In this document: positions 33,904-42,873 of the stretch, piece after piece
Position numbering within the stretch: position 1 is the first letter of the stretch
Layout: each line of letters starts with the position of its first letter
Assembly: GCA_964572825.1 (NCBI GenBank)
Contig: CAZNGS010000009.1
Coordinates: 26,614-90,613 of the forward strand
Direction: 5' to 3'
Origin: CAYVBE01 sp964572825
GTDB lineage: Bacteria > Planctomycetota > Brocadiia > SM23-32
Length of the DNA stretch: 64,000 nt
Program-made: the position numbers and the translations under genes
Notes under the pieces: model-generated
The model's database searches: none
Told to the model about the DNA's origin: nothing
What the model saw: only the letters and a program-made list of their open reading frames with translations

Positions 33904-36900
33904 ATGAAGCGAGTGGCCCTGTTGACGGTGACGATCCTGGCAGTCTGTTCATCTGGCCCGTGGGGAGTGGACGCAGGGGCGGCCGAGTATTCCTGGCAGC
34001 GGCCGCACGCCCGGGTCCTTCCGAGGGGTGACCTGGAATGGGCGCCGCAGCCTTTCGAGTTCCAGGCCGGCGACGTGGTCCGCTGCATCGACTACGAGGG
34101 CGGCGACGACGCCAATCCCGGCACGAAGGCCCGGCCCTGGAAGCATCACCCCTGGGACCCCGCCGCCACCGGCCGGGCGGCCCGGGCCTCCGGCCCGATC
34201 ACCTACCTCTTCAAACGCGGTGTCATCTACCGGGGCAGGCTCCTCGCCGACGAATCCGGCGAGCCGGGCAACCCCGTCCGCCTGACCAGCGATCCCGACT
34301 GGGGCGAGGGCGAGGCCGCGTTCTATGGCTCCAGGCGCATCGAGGACGGCTGGAGGCGCTGCACGTCCTCGGACGTCCCCGAGCACATGCCGGAGCCGGC
34401 GAAGGTGTGGTACAAAGACATCGGCACCGAGTGGCGCCCGTGGGCCCTGTGGGAGCTGCGGGACGGGCAGGTCACGCGCATCCCGATCGCCAGGGAGCCG
34501 AACTGGCAGATCAGCAATCCGGACGATCCCCAGAGCGAGTGGCACGAATGGACCGGCCGCATCAAGGGCGAGGGCTCCATCGACACGGTGCACCTGACCC
34601 AGAAGGACCCCCACTTTTTCGACGGCGGCTTCGTCTGGACCGAATGGAGCGGCAACATGGGCACCATCCACCTCGCCGCCATCCGGGGATACGATCCGGA
34701 CCGCCACCTGCTGAAGGCCGGCAACGGCAGCAAGGGCAACCGCTACTACATCGAGAACGTGCCGGGTTTTCTGGACTCCCCCGGCGAGTATTACCACGCC
34801 ATGGACGGCCCCCACGCGGGCCGGCTCTACCTGCGCCTGCCGGACGACCGCAACCCCAATGGCGCCATTCTGGAGGGCAGCGCCGTCAAGGTGCCCATCA
34901 CCATCATCGACCGGGCAAACATCGAGATCAGCGGGCTGCGGTTCAGCTTCAACGACGTGGGAGACCCGGGCACGGGCTGGCCGCCCGCCACGCAGGCGCC
35001 GGCCGCCATTCGGGTGGCCGGCAACTGCCGCAACATCCGCGTCTCCCACTGCCGGTTCCTCCATGTGATGAGCGTGCTGACCGCCTACCCCCGCATGAAC
35101 GAGAAGTACACTCAAATCTACCTGCGCGACCTGCTGCCCTGGCGAGAGGACCTGGTGGAGAACATATCCATCACGGACTGCGACATCGCTTACGTTGACC
35201 GCCCGGCGATACAGTTCCGCACCGGGCGCATGCTGGGGCGCATCGAATGGCCGCCCGTGGGCAAGCTGGGAAACGTCGCCGTGCTGCGCAACCGGCTCCA
35301 CCACGTAAGCAACCGACCGGGCGACAACATGTACAGCGCCATCCCCGCCATTTCGGTGCTCTTCCCCCGGGAGGCGGAGATCGCCGGCAACATCGTGGAC
35401 CGCTGCTGGGGCAGCGGCATCTTCGTTTTCGGCGGCAAGGCCAGCGGGGCCATCGGAGAGGCGCCCCTGACCCGCATCCTGATCCACCACAACAAGGCCA
35501 CCGATACCATGCTCGCCTGCAACGACTACGGGGGCATCGAATACTGGCAGGGCGGCCCCATCTACGCCTTCTGCAACATCTCCGGCAACTCCATCGGCTA
35601 CAAGAATTACATCGATATCAAGAACCACTGGAAGACCGTGGCCTACAACATGTACCTGGACGGGACCTTCAAGAGTTACACCTTTAACAACATCATCTGG
35701 GGCAAGAGCAACGATCTGGACTACCCTTACCGCAACCGCGGGGCCTACTTCGTGGTCCTGGGCTTCATGGACCACTTCTTCAACAATACCGCCTGCAGGT
35801 TTATGCACGGCATCGTGGGCTCGTCCGGCAACCGATCCAGCTTCCTGGGCAACGTGCTGGACGACATCAGCGTCTCCTTCATCCAGCAGAACCGGCCCGG
35901 CGACACCAGCCTGCGGGGAGGTGGAGACACCGGCGCGATGGGCCAGCGCGGCATGCCCACCAATGCCTACGGCTACAACATCTTCGTGGGCGACAGTGAA
36001 CGCGGCGTGGGCTCCGCGCGGGACGTGGGCGGCCCCACCGTCCAGGACTGGCGGGCCGACCTGGAAGAGCTTGGCGCCTTCTGCGCTCAGACCGGCTGGC
36101 GGACCGACCGAAGTCCGCTGCGCGACGGAGAGAACCACGATTTCGGCCTCGTGCCCGATTCCGCCGCGCAGGACCGCGGCGTGAAGTTCTTCGTGCCCTG
36201 GGCCCTTTACGGCATGGCCGGAGAGTGGAATTTCTACCTCCACCCCGCCGACCCCGCAGTGGTGCTCGGGGAAGGTTTCTACATGACCGAGGAATACGTC
36301 GAGAGGCACATGTACAGCAACATCCCCCGTATGAACCTGGAAGTGCCCGGCGCCACCGAGCAGGATTACGTCCGGGGCCCCCTGGAGGACTGGGTCAAGG
36401 GGGCCCTGCGCTTCAACGGCACCGACCGCTACGCCGTCCTCACCCACGAGGCCATCACGCAGGACCGCACCTACGGCCACGGTGTCCCCGAGGGCGAAGA
36501 CCGCATGAGCAGAGGCGAATTCCCCTTCGAGGGCGAGGAGCGCAAAAGCCTGGACATGGAGACCAATGACTTCCTGGTGGAGACCTGCTTCAGGACCGAA
36601 CCGGGCCACACCGGGGGGACGCTGGTCTCGAAAATGGGAGACGCCGGCTACCGGGTCTGCGTCAACGAGCGGGGCGGCACCACGCTGCTGATCCGGCACG
36701 GGGAGGCCGTTGACCGGGCCGAGTGCGGCACGGCGGTCAACGACGGCCGGTGGCACCACGTGCTCGCCGAAGCCGACCGCGAAAACGCAGAGCTGAACAT
36801 CTACGTGGACGGCCGGCGCACGCGGCGGGCCCGGACCCACAACGTACCCCGCGGCGCATCGCTCGCCAACACGGCCGACTTCCTGGTGGGCAAAAGCCCG

Positions 36901-37083
36901 GAGGGCGACTACTTCGCCGGCGCGATGGACTTCCTGCGGGTCAGCCGCGGCACGCTGGCCGATGCCAACACCACGATCGAGGAGATCTACGCCTGGCAGT
37001 TCGACGGCCCGTTCCTGCGCGACTTCCGCGGCAACGAACCGCTCGGGAAACGCGATGCCGGGGCCATTGAGGGTGTGCAGTAG
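33904..37083 (+). CDS. Secreted right-handed beta-helix protein with C-terminal LamG-like domain
   Basis: 1059 residues from ATG 33904 (GGAGGG upstream). Sec signal peptide to about residue 28. Residues 50-330 carry the entry strands common to pectate-lyase-like proteins (CIDYEGGDDANPGTKARPWK); residues 330-680 are parallel beta-helix coils rich in NCRNIRVSHCRF-type turns; residues about 840-1050 are a concanavalin/LamG-like fold (GALRFNGTDRYAVLTHEA ... ELNIYVDGRR). Probably binds or cleaves an extracellular polysaccharide by lyase or epimerase chemistry; catalytic residues cannot be assigned. Follows the GH1 gene by 160 bp. Confidence 0.85.
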   Translation: MKRVALLTVTILAVCSSGPWGVDAGAAEYSWQRPHARVLPRGDLEWAPQPFEFQAGDVVRCIDYEGGDDANPGTKARPWKHHPWDPAATGRAARASGPITYLFKRGVIYRGRLLADESGEPGNPVRLTSDPDWGEGEAAFYGSRRIEDGWRRCTSSDVPEHMPEPAKVWYKDIGTEWRPWALWELRDGQVTRIPIAREPNWQISNPDDPQSEWHEWTGRIKGEGSIDTVHLTQKDPHFFDGGFVWTEWSGNMGTIHLAAIRGYDPDRHLLKAGNGSKGNRYYIENVPGFLDSPGEYYHAMDGPHAGRLYLRLPDDRNPNGAILEGSAVKVPITIIDRANIEISGLRFSFNDVGDPGTGWPPATQAPAAIRVAGNCRNIRVSHCRFLHVMSVLTAYPRMNEKYTQIYLRDLLPWREDLVENISITDCDIAYVDRPAIQFRTGRMLGRIEWPPVGKLGNVAVLRNRLHHVSNRPGDNMYSAIPAISVLFPREAEIAGNIVDRCWGSGIFVFGGKASGAIGEAPLTRILIHHNKATDTMLACNDYGGIEYWQGGPIYAFCNISGNSIGYKNYIDIKNHWKTVAYNMYLDGTFKSYTFNNIIWGKSNDLDYPYRNRGAYFVVLGFMDHFFNNTACRFMHGIVGSSGNRSSFLGNVLDDISVSFIQQNRPGDTSLRGGGDTGAMGQRGMPTNAYGYNIFVGDSERGVGSARDVGGPTVQDWRADLEELGAFCAQTGWRTDRSPLRDGENHDFGLVPDSAAQDRGVKFFVPWALYGMAGEWNFYLHPADPAVVLGEGFYMTEEYVERHMYSNIPRMNLEVPGATEQDYVRGPLEDWVKGALRFNGTDRYAVLTHEAITQDRTYGHGVPEGEDRMSRGEFPFEGEERKSLDMETNDFLVETCFRTEPGHTGGTLVSKMGDAGYRVCVNERGGTTLLIRHGEAVDRAECGTAVNDGRWHHVLAEADRENAELNIYVDGRRTRRARTHNVPRGASLANTADFLVGKSPEGDYFAGAMDFLRVSRGTLADANTTIEEIYAWQFDGPFLRDFRGNEPLGKRDAGAIEGVQ

Positions 37084-37179
37084 TCACCCCGTGGCACGAC
37101 GGTCGGTCACGGCGGCAACTGGCTGATCGGGTGGGGGCGGGACGTTCTGCACGGTCCGCCCCTCCGCGAGGCGCCATTG

Positions 37180-37977
37180 TCACGTCCCGTGGCTGCCGCG
37201 GTATGCCGTGGGGCTCTGGCCGGCGTATTGCTTGAAGGCGGTGGCAAAATACCGCTGGTTGGGAAACCCTACGCGGCGGGCTACGTTTTGTACTGGCATG
37301 TAGGGTAAGTCCAGCAGCAGCCGCTGGGCTTCCCGCATCCGCAGATTCAGAACGTACTGCCAGGGCGGGGTGTCGAACGCACGAGCCCACCATCGCCGGA
37401 AGGTGGAGGGGCTGAACGCGAAGCGCTCGGCCACGTCCGCCACGGTGAACTGCTCTGCCAGGTGTGCCTGTAACCACTGCTCGGCGGCGTAGATGCGTCG
37501 TAGCGGCTCCCGTTCAACCCGTCGGCCGGAGCCAAATCTGCTGGTCAGCAGCATCAGCCGCACCAGCGCATCCAACTGGTCGGCTACGCCCGGGGCGGCC
37601 GCGTTTTCCATCAGTTGCACCGCGCGGGTGCGGAAGGCGTTCATCGTGGGCGGGTCCTTCATCGGCCAGGGGTGCTCCGGCCAGACGTCCAGCCGCAGGG
37701 TCGTGCCGCTGTCCGCCAAAACGGCGTGGAACTCGTCCCACGTCACGTCCGGACCGTATCGGTAACGTTGCCCGGGCCGGGCGAGGAATACGGCGGGGGC
37801 GGTGATCTCATGGCGGGCGCCACGGTGGATCAGGCGCCCGGTGCCCCGGAAGATAAACATCGCCGCAGGCCGTACGAATATATGGTCCACCGCGTGGTCC
37901 AACCCGGTGCGCCAGCCGACAACGTGCAGCCACGGCTCACCGGTTTTGCGCGAGTAGTCGTGGAGCCCGGTGATCAT
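37180..37977 (-). CDS. AraC family transcriptional regulator
   Basis: 265 residues. N-terminal cupin/AraC ligand-binding half (about 20-110; IHRGARHEITAPAVFLARPG) and C-terminal double helix-turn-helix (about 165-260) with FTVADVAERFAFSPSTFRRWW and VQNVARRVGFPNQRYFATAFKQ, the latter being the conserved second HTH. Position suggests sugar-responsive control of the beta-helix gene to its left or of the CoA-transferase operon diverging to its right. Possibly autoregulated across the shared 224-bp gap. Confidence 0.93.
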   Translation of the reverse strand: MITGLHDYSRKTGEPWLHVVGWRTGLDHAVDHIFVRPAAMFIFRGTGRLIHRGARHEITAPAVFLARPGQRYRYGPDVTWDEFHAVLADSGTTLRLDVWPEHPWPMKDPPTMNAFRTRAVQLMENAAAPGVADQLDALVRLMLLTSRFGSGRRVEREPLRRIYAAEQWLQAHLAEQFTVADVAERFAFSPSTFRRWWARAFDTPPWQYVLNLRMREAQRLLLDLPYMPVQNVARRVGFPNQRYFATAFKQYAGQSPTAYRGSHGT

Positions 37978-38009
37978 ATATCAAACATATCCGACGGCAA
38001 AACGGACAC

Positions 38010-38046
38010 GAAAACGCTTTCTAGTGCCGCTTGAGCAACCTATAAT
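38010..38046 (+). promoter_or_regulatory. Candidate promoter and palindromic operator between araC-type gene and CoA-transferase operon
   Basis: TATAAT at 38041-38046 with TTTCTA (38018-38023) 17 bp upstream, on the plus strand. GAAAACGCTTTC at 38010-38021 is a near-perfect palindrome of the kind bound by LacI/GalR proteins and overlaps the -35. Leader to ATG 38202 about 150 nt. Confidence 0.4.
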
Positions 38047-38201
38047 ATACACTCGCATTGCAGGAATCTCAAACATGCGCGCGGGACCCCGCGTAGACCT
38101 GCGGCGGAGCAAGGTCCCGGCGCAGCGTCCGGACCGACTCCCCGGAGGAAGGGTTTACGCTGGGCGCTCAGATCAGATTACCCCCGGACGGAGGCAGGCA
38201 G

Positions 38202-39437
38202 ATGGCGCAAGCAGTGTACAAAGACGTGCGGGTTCTGGATTTCACGCAGTACCAGCAGGGCCCGGTCGCCACTCAGATGCTGGGCGACTTTGGGGCCGAA
38301 GTCATCAAGATCGAACGTCCCGGGAGCGGTGACGGTTTCCGCGGCAGCAGCGCAACCGGCAGCCTCAACGCCGACCTGGAGGGCGGCTACAGCAAGGCGT
38401 TCATCGCCTGCAATCGGAACAAGAAGAGCATCACGGTCAACCTGAAGAGCGAAAAGGGCACGCAGATTGTCCACGAGTTGGTGAAACTCTCCGACGTGGT
38501 GGTTTCGAATTTCCGCCCCGGTGTGATGGAGCGCCTGGGGCTGGGATACGACGAACTGAGCCAGATCAACCCCGGGATCATCTGCGCCTACGGCACGGGC
38601 TACGGCCTGACCGGCCCCGACCGCGACACGCTGGGGCAGGACATGATGGCCCAGTGCCGCGGAGGTCTGGTCAGGGGCGATCCTCCCCGCAAGGTCGGGT
38701 TCAACGTCTGCGACCAGATGGGGGGCTTCCTGCTGGCGATGGGCGTCATGCTGGCGCTGGCTGCGCGTGAGAAGACGGGAAAGGGGCAGATAGTGGATTC
38801 AAATCTGCTCAACACCGCGGTTGTGGCCGACAGTCTGGCGGCCACCGTTTACCTCAACTCGGAGAATTATCCGCCCGAACCTGAAGAGAAGCAAGGGTCC
38901 GAACAGGACCATGAGCCGAACATGCCCAATCCGACCTACGCCCTCTACCAGGCGGCTGACGGCAGATGGGTGCACATCATTGACGCCTTCCGCGACGAGC
39001 CGCTCCGGCGCCAGTGCCGGGCGCTGGACATCCCCGAGGAGGTGGCCGACGATCCCCGTTTCCAGGATGTCCATAACCTCAGCCCGGAAGCCTACGAGGA
39101 ACTGAAGGGCATCCTGGCCGAAGCAGTGGCGAAGTTCACGGCCGAACAGGTGGTCAAGCGGTTCGAAAAACAGGATATGATGGCGGTGCCGGTCAACAGC
39201 TACCGCGAAACCTTCCAGGACCCCCAGGTGCTGCACAACAACATGGTCATCGAGGCACAGCATCCGCGGGCCGGCAAGATGAACCTGGTCGGTTTCCCCA
39301 TCAAGCTTTCCGATACACCGGCCGAACTGCGTGACCCGCCACCCCTGCTGGGCGAGCACAACGAAGAGGTGCTCGGCGACCTGCTGGGAATGAGCGACGA
39401 GGAGATCGAGACACTCAGGGACGAAGGCGTCATCTGA
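38202..39437 (+). CDS. Class III (CaiB/BaiF) CoA-transferase
   Basis: 411 residues, family-typical. GGAGG precedes ATG 38202. Opening VRVLDFTQYQQGPVATQMLGD and the ERPGSGD loop are family hallmarks; Asp171 in NVCDQMGGF is the probable catalytic aspartate forming the acyl anhydride; NLKSEKGTQIV and SNFRPGVMERLGLGYDEL are further conserved blocks. Moves CoA between carboxylic acids without a ping-pong enzyme-CoA thioester on Glu. Forms an operon with two hydratase-fold genes, so it likely activates an acid that is then hydrated or dehydrated. The mesaconate branch of the 3-hydroxypropionate cycle has a comparable trio, but the substrate here is unknown. Confidence 0.9.
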   Translation: MAQAVYKDVRVLDFTQYQQGPVATQMLGDFGAEVIKIERPGSGDGFRGSSATGSLNADLEGGYSKAFIACNRNKKSITVNLKSEKGTQIVHELVKLSDVVVSNFRPGVMERLGLGYDELSQINPGIICAYGTGYGLTGPDRDTLGQDMMAQCRGGLVRGDPPRKVGFNVCDQMGGFLLAMGVMLALAAREKTGKGQIVDSNLLNTAVVADSLAATVYLNSENYPPEPEEKQGSEQDHEPNMPNPTYALYQAADGRWVHIIDAFRDEPLRRQCRALDIPEEVADDPRFQDVHNLSPEAYEELKGILAEAVAKFTAEQVVKRFEKQDMMAVPVNSYRETFQDPQVLHNNMVIEAQHPRAGKMNLVGFPIKLSDTPAELRDPPPLLGEHNEEVLGDLLGMSDEEIETLRDEGVI

Positions 39438-39467
39438 AAAGGACCTTCATAGAGGGGAGAGATAGCG

Positions 39468-39992
39468 GTGAGCGACGAGGAAAGGCAGATCATTACCGAC
39501 GAGGCGCTGGAGAAGCTCCGCGTGGGCGAACTGATCGACACCTATCAGTTTACGGTGACGGACAAGTGGGTGAAGAAATACGCCATGACCATTGAGGATC
39601 CCAATCCCCTGTGGTTCGAGGACGAGTACGCCGAGCGAGAGGGCCGGTTTGGCCGCCGGGTCGCTCCCGCCGCGTTCTGCGTGGCCATGAACCCCATGGA
39701 AGCCAAAGGCTGCTGTCCGGCCAGCGCTTTCTGGGCCGAGCTGTACGGGGTCCCCGACCACGGGCATCACTGGGGCGGGCTGGCCGCCTACAACGAGTTC
39801 GAGTACGAGAAGCCGATCTACGTCGGCGACACGATAACCTGCGAGGTGCGCAACCGGCGTGCCTACGAGAAGCAGGGCTCGGAGGCCGTGCTGGTCATCG
39901 CCGAGACCGAGTATAAGATGATAAACCAGGACGACGAGACCGTCGGGATCGGCGTCTACGGCAACCTGGTCCAGTTCGGCAACGAGGACTGA
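39468..39992 (+). CDS. MaoC/FAS1-like hydratase-fold protein
   Basis: 174 residues, GTG start with GGGGAG upstream. Hot-dog fold of the FAS1-DH/MaoC N-terminal type: KYAMTIEDPNPLWFEDEYAE is the recognisable block. The His of the (R)-hydratase motif D-x-N-P-x-H is Trp, as in many FAS1-type members that need a second half for activity. The central HHWGGLAAYNEFEYEKPIYVGD matches the second family block. Probably acts with the next gene as a two-subunit enoyl-CoA hydratase/dehydratase. Confidence 0.8.
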   Translation: MSDEERQIITDEALEKLRVGELIDTYQFTVTDKWVKKYAMTIEDPNPLWFEDEYAEREGRFGRRVAPAAFCVAMNPMEAKGCCPASAFWAELYGVPDHGHHWGGLAAYNEFEYEKPIYVGDTITCEVRNRRAYEKQGSEAVLVIAETEYKMINQDDETVGIGVYGNLVQFGNED

Positions 39993-40046
39993 GCACCGGC
40001 CGAGCCAGGGGATGCTCCTCCAGATCACCGCGAGGGAGAATACACG

Positions 40047-40532
40047 ATGTCTACTGCGCAGCTTTACTACGAAGACGTGAGCGTCGGCGACAACGTCCGT
40101 CCGCTCTACTTCTACATGGACCAGATGCAGCTCATCAAATGGGGCGAGGTCACCGGCAACAGCGACGCGGGCCACTGGCACATCTGGCACAACCGGCACA
40201 AGGAGGTCTCCACCACCGAAACCGAGCGCAGCGGCCACGACCCCTCCGTGACCGGCCAGTTCAAAACGGCCCTGATGGAAAAGATGCTGATGGACTGGGC
40301 CGGCTCGCGCGCCTGGGTCAAGAAGATGTCCGTCCAGTACCGCGTCTGGGACCACTTCTTCGAACTGAAGACCTTTACCGGCACCGTCACCGGCAAGCGG
40401 CAGCAGGACGGCGAGAACCTGGTCGACCTGGAGGTCCAGATGGCCCGCGAGGACGGCCGCAGGACCACCAGGGGCACCGCGACGATCGCCCTGCCGTCCG
40501 CCTCGAAAAAGGAACCGGAGAGCAGCGAATGA
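40047..40532 (+). CDS. MaoC-like dehydratase-fold protein
   Basis: 161 residues. YYEDVSVGDNVRP is the standard MaoC N-terminal strand, and KWGEVTGNSDAGHWHIWHN replaces the usual hydratase loop with Asp and several His, plausible catalytic residues. The central helix (SVTGQFKTALMEKMLMDW) and C-terminal strands complete a hot-dog fold. Third gene of the CoA-transferase operon. Its stop overlaps the ATG of the beta-helix lipoprotein gene, coupling cytoplasmic acyl-CoA chemistry to an exported protein. Confidence 0.82.
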   Translation: MSTAQLYYEDVSVGDNVRPLYFYMDQMQLIKWGEVTGNSDAGHWHIWHNRHKEVSTTETERSGHDPSVTGQFKTALMEKMLMDWAGSRAWVKKMSVQYRVWDHFFELKTFTGTVTGKRQQDGENLVDLEVQMAREDGRRTTRGTATIALPSASKKEPESSE

Positions 40533-42667
40533 AAAGGCTCCTGGCGGCCGCCGCGCTGGTCATCCTGGTGAGTTCCTGCGCAAGCGTCGGTCCGGCTCCG
40601 CCGGGCTGCCACATGGCCGCTTCACACACCGTTGTCGCCGGCCAACCCGCCGAACTCGGAATCCGCGGAAAGGCCGCGCATCTGGAGATCGAGCAGACGC
40701 TCGAGCCCGGCGGACCGGTCGAGCAATGGAAGGCGGACAACCAGAAGGCGCGGGAAAACGGCGAGCGTTTCCCGGACAAGCTGACCGTGGCCAGGCTGGC
40801 CGTGAGCTATGCCGACGGCCGGGGTGTGGAAGCCGATATCCGCTACAACGAAAGCGTCGGCGCGCTCCGGCGGGAGTGGTGGAACCCCGTCGACGGTTTC
40901 ATCCATCACCTCGCCTTCGCGCAGGTGGCCTGGACGCGCCCGATCGGGGAGAGCGGCCTCCGGCACAACGTGGTCTACCGGATGAGATGGGCCAATCCGC
41001 GCCCCGAGGTGGCCATCAGGTCGATTGAGGTGAAGCCGGCAGAGGGTCTGGGCGAGGGGAGACTCCTGATCTTCGATGCAGCCACCGGGTCCACGCCGTC
41101 CGCGGGCGCAACTTACTTCGTGGCGCCCGACGGCGACGATTCCGCCCCCGGCACTTTCGATCGACCGTGGACAACCCTCCACAAGGCCGCCGAAACCATC
41201 CAGTCGGGCGATACGGTGTACGTCCGCGGGGGTACCTACCGGCCGACCGAGCGGATACTCTTCAAGTACATCGACGCGCCTGAGGGGCAGCGCACCCGCA
41301 TCATCGGCTACCCCGGCGAGACCGCGACCTTCGACTTCATGGACGCTCACTGGGACACCAGCCCGGAACGCCGGCAGTACGGCTTCGAGCCGTATCCCCA
41401 CGATCAATCCATGATCATGGCCTATGACTGCGACCGTTTTACGTTCAAGAACCTGCATCTGACCCGCTCGCGGGCGCGCGGGTTCGGCATGGAGACCGGC
41501 TGGTGGAAGTGGGCTCACCGGGACAACCTGATCGACGGCGGCAGGCCGGAGGTGGTCAATAACACCCCGTTCCAGGATTCCGAAATCTGCTACTGTTCGA
41601 CGTACATGACCTACAACGCGGGGATCCGGTTCCGCGGCGCCCGTAAGGGCAGACTGATAGGCAACGTCCTCATGCGCCCCGAGACGATCGCCATGGGCCC
41701 CGCGGATCCGAAGAATCCCGGCTCCGGCCCCGTGGCGGGGCTGGACGCCACCACGTTCTACTCGCGGAGCGGCAACAAGAAGCGCAACCCCCCCATGGAG
41801 GGAATCGACGGGGGAGGCTTCCACGACGTGGAGGTCGCCTACAACGAGATATGCTGGGGCGACAAGGAGTGCTTTCTTATCGACGGGGACGTGGACGGCC
41901 TGCGCGTGCACCACAATTACGTGCACGATGCCTGGAACCTGCCCTGGGTCGGCGGCATCTCCCCCAACGGCTACGGCCGGCAGGAGGACATCAAGATCGA
42001 CCACAACATCGCCCACCACGTGGGCACAGGCTTCGGCATAGGCACGGAAGGCGGCGGCTGGGGCAAACGGGTCCGCATTCACCACAACCTCGCCTATGAC
42101 TGCCACTGGTCCGGCGTGGGGGTCAGCGGCGCGTGGAAGAGTAACGCAAGCCTTTATGACATCTCGGTCTACAACAACACGCTGTTTCACAACGGCCACT
42201 ACACCCGCAATCCCCGTATCCGGTGGCGCGAGAACAGGGGGCCGGCTGGGGGCATCTCGGTCAGCTTCCCTGCCGAAGACCTGGAGGGGGTTGTGGAGGA
42301 CGTCGTGGTCGCCAACAACCTGATTCTGCGACCCCGGGACTACGCCCTGACCCTCAACGGGGAGGGCGATCCGGAGGAAAGCAACATCGTCTTCACCCAC
42401 AACGTGACCGACCTGGAGGCCGAAAGCGACATCTTCGACCTCGAGCGCAACAGTGGCTGGCACCCGGTTCGAGACGACGGCCTCCTGGTGGTCGAAAGGC
42501 CGCTCCTCCGGGACCCGCGGGACCGGGACTTCCGCCTCGTGCCCTCCACCCCGGCCACAGACGCCGGCATCGCCATCAATCCCCGGGGCAAACCCGACCC
42601 GGAGGGCGGGAAGACCTGCGTCGGCGCCTTCGGGCCGGACTCGAAATGGGTGGAGCTGGACCCGTGA
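40529..42667 (+). CDS. Lipoprotein with beta-rich module and right-handed beta-helix
   Basis: 712 residues from ATG 40529 (ATGA overlap with the previous gene). Lipobox LVSSC (Cys17). Residues about 35-175 form a beta-rich module ending YRMRWANPRPEVAIRSIEVK, shared with both ends of the next protein. Residues 190-680 are a beta-helix beginning TYFVAPDGDDSAPGTFDRPW and containing many HHN turns (VHHNYVHDAWN). Such DUF1565/pectate-lyase-like helices act on or bind acidic polysaccharides at the cell surface. The link to the CoA-transferase operon suggests uptake and use of a product; this is inference. Confidence 0.82.
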   Translation: MKRLLAAAALVILVSSCASVGPAPPGCHMAASHTVVAGQPAELGIRGKAAHLEIEQTLEPGGPVEQWKADNQKARENGERFPDKLTVARLAVSYADGRGVEADIRYNESVGALRREWWNPVDGFIHHLAFAQVAWTRPIGESGLRHNVVYRMRWANPRPEVAIRSIEVKPAEGLGEGRLLIFDAATGSTPSAGATYFVAPDGDDSAPGTFDRPWTTLHKAAETIQSGDTVYVRGGTYRPTERILFKYIDAPEGQRTRIIGYPGETATFDFMDAHWDTSPERRQYGFEPYPHDQSMIMAYDCDRFTFKNLHLTRSRARGFGMETGWWKWAHRDNLIDGGRPEVVNNTPFQDSEICYCSTYMTYNAGIRFRGARKGRLIGNVLMRPETIAMGPADPKNPGSGPVAGLDATTFYSRSGNKKRNPPMEGIDGGGFHDVEVAYNEICWGDKECFLIDGDVDGLRVHHNYVHDAWNLPWVGGISPNGYGRQEDIKIDHNIAHHVGTGFGIGTEGGGWGKRVRIHHNLAYDCHWSGVGVSGAWKSNASLYDISVYNNTLFHNGHYTRNPRIRWRENRGPAGGISVSFPAEDLEGVVEDVVVANNLILRPRDYALTLNGEGDPEESNIVFTHNVTDLEAESDIFDLERNSGWHPVRDDGLLVVERPLLRDPRDRDFRLVPSTPATDAGIAINPRGKPDPEGGKTCVGAFGPDSKWVELDP

Positions 42668-42813
42668 CAGCCTTGGCGCAGGGGGTGAAGACCGCCGGAA
42701 GAACGCATCCGGTGAAACTACTGGCCGTCTGGGGGCACTGAGGGCCTCCCGGCCCCTTTGCCGTTCCTCGCCACAAGCGTTACGCGCTGACGGTTGGACA
42801 CGCCTGTCCGCAG

Positions 42814-42842
42814 TTGACATAAGGCGAGTCTGGGATTACACC
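42814..42842 (+). promoter_or_regulatory. Candidate promoter for the double-module beta-helix gene
   Basis: TTGACA (42814-42819), 17 bp, TACACC (42837-42842). The -35 is perfect, the -10 weak; predicted start about 42849, 25-35 nt before the start codons at 42874/42886. Confidence 0.45.
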
Positions 42843-42873
42843 CGCGTATGAACCTTGCTACGCTTTCCGGGAT

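Noticed and set aside
33949..36840. 963-codon minus-strand frame opposite the LamG/beta-helix gene, and similar frames at 40622-42820 and 43111-45738
   Set aside because: Plus-strand frames have signal peptides and beta-helix signatures; the antisense frames are Val/His/Ala-rich without motifs.
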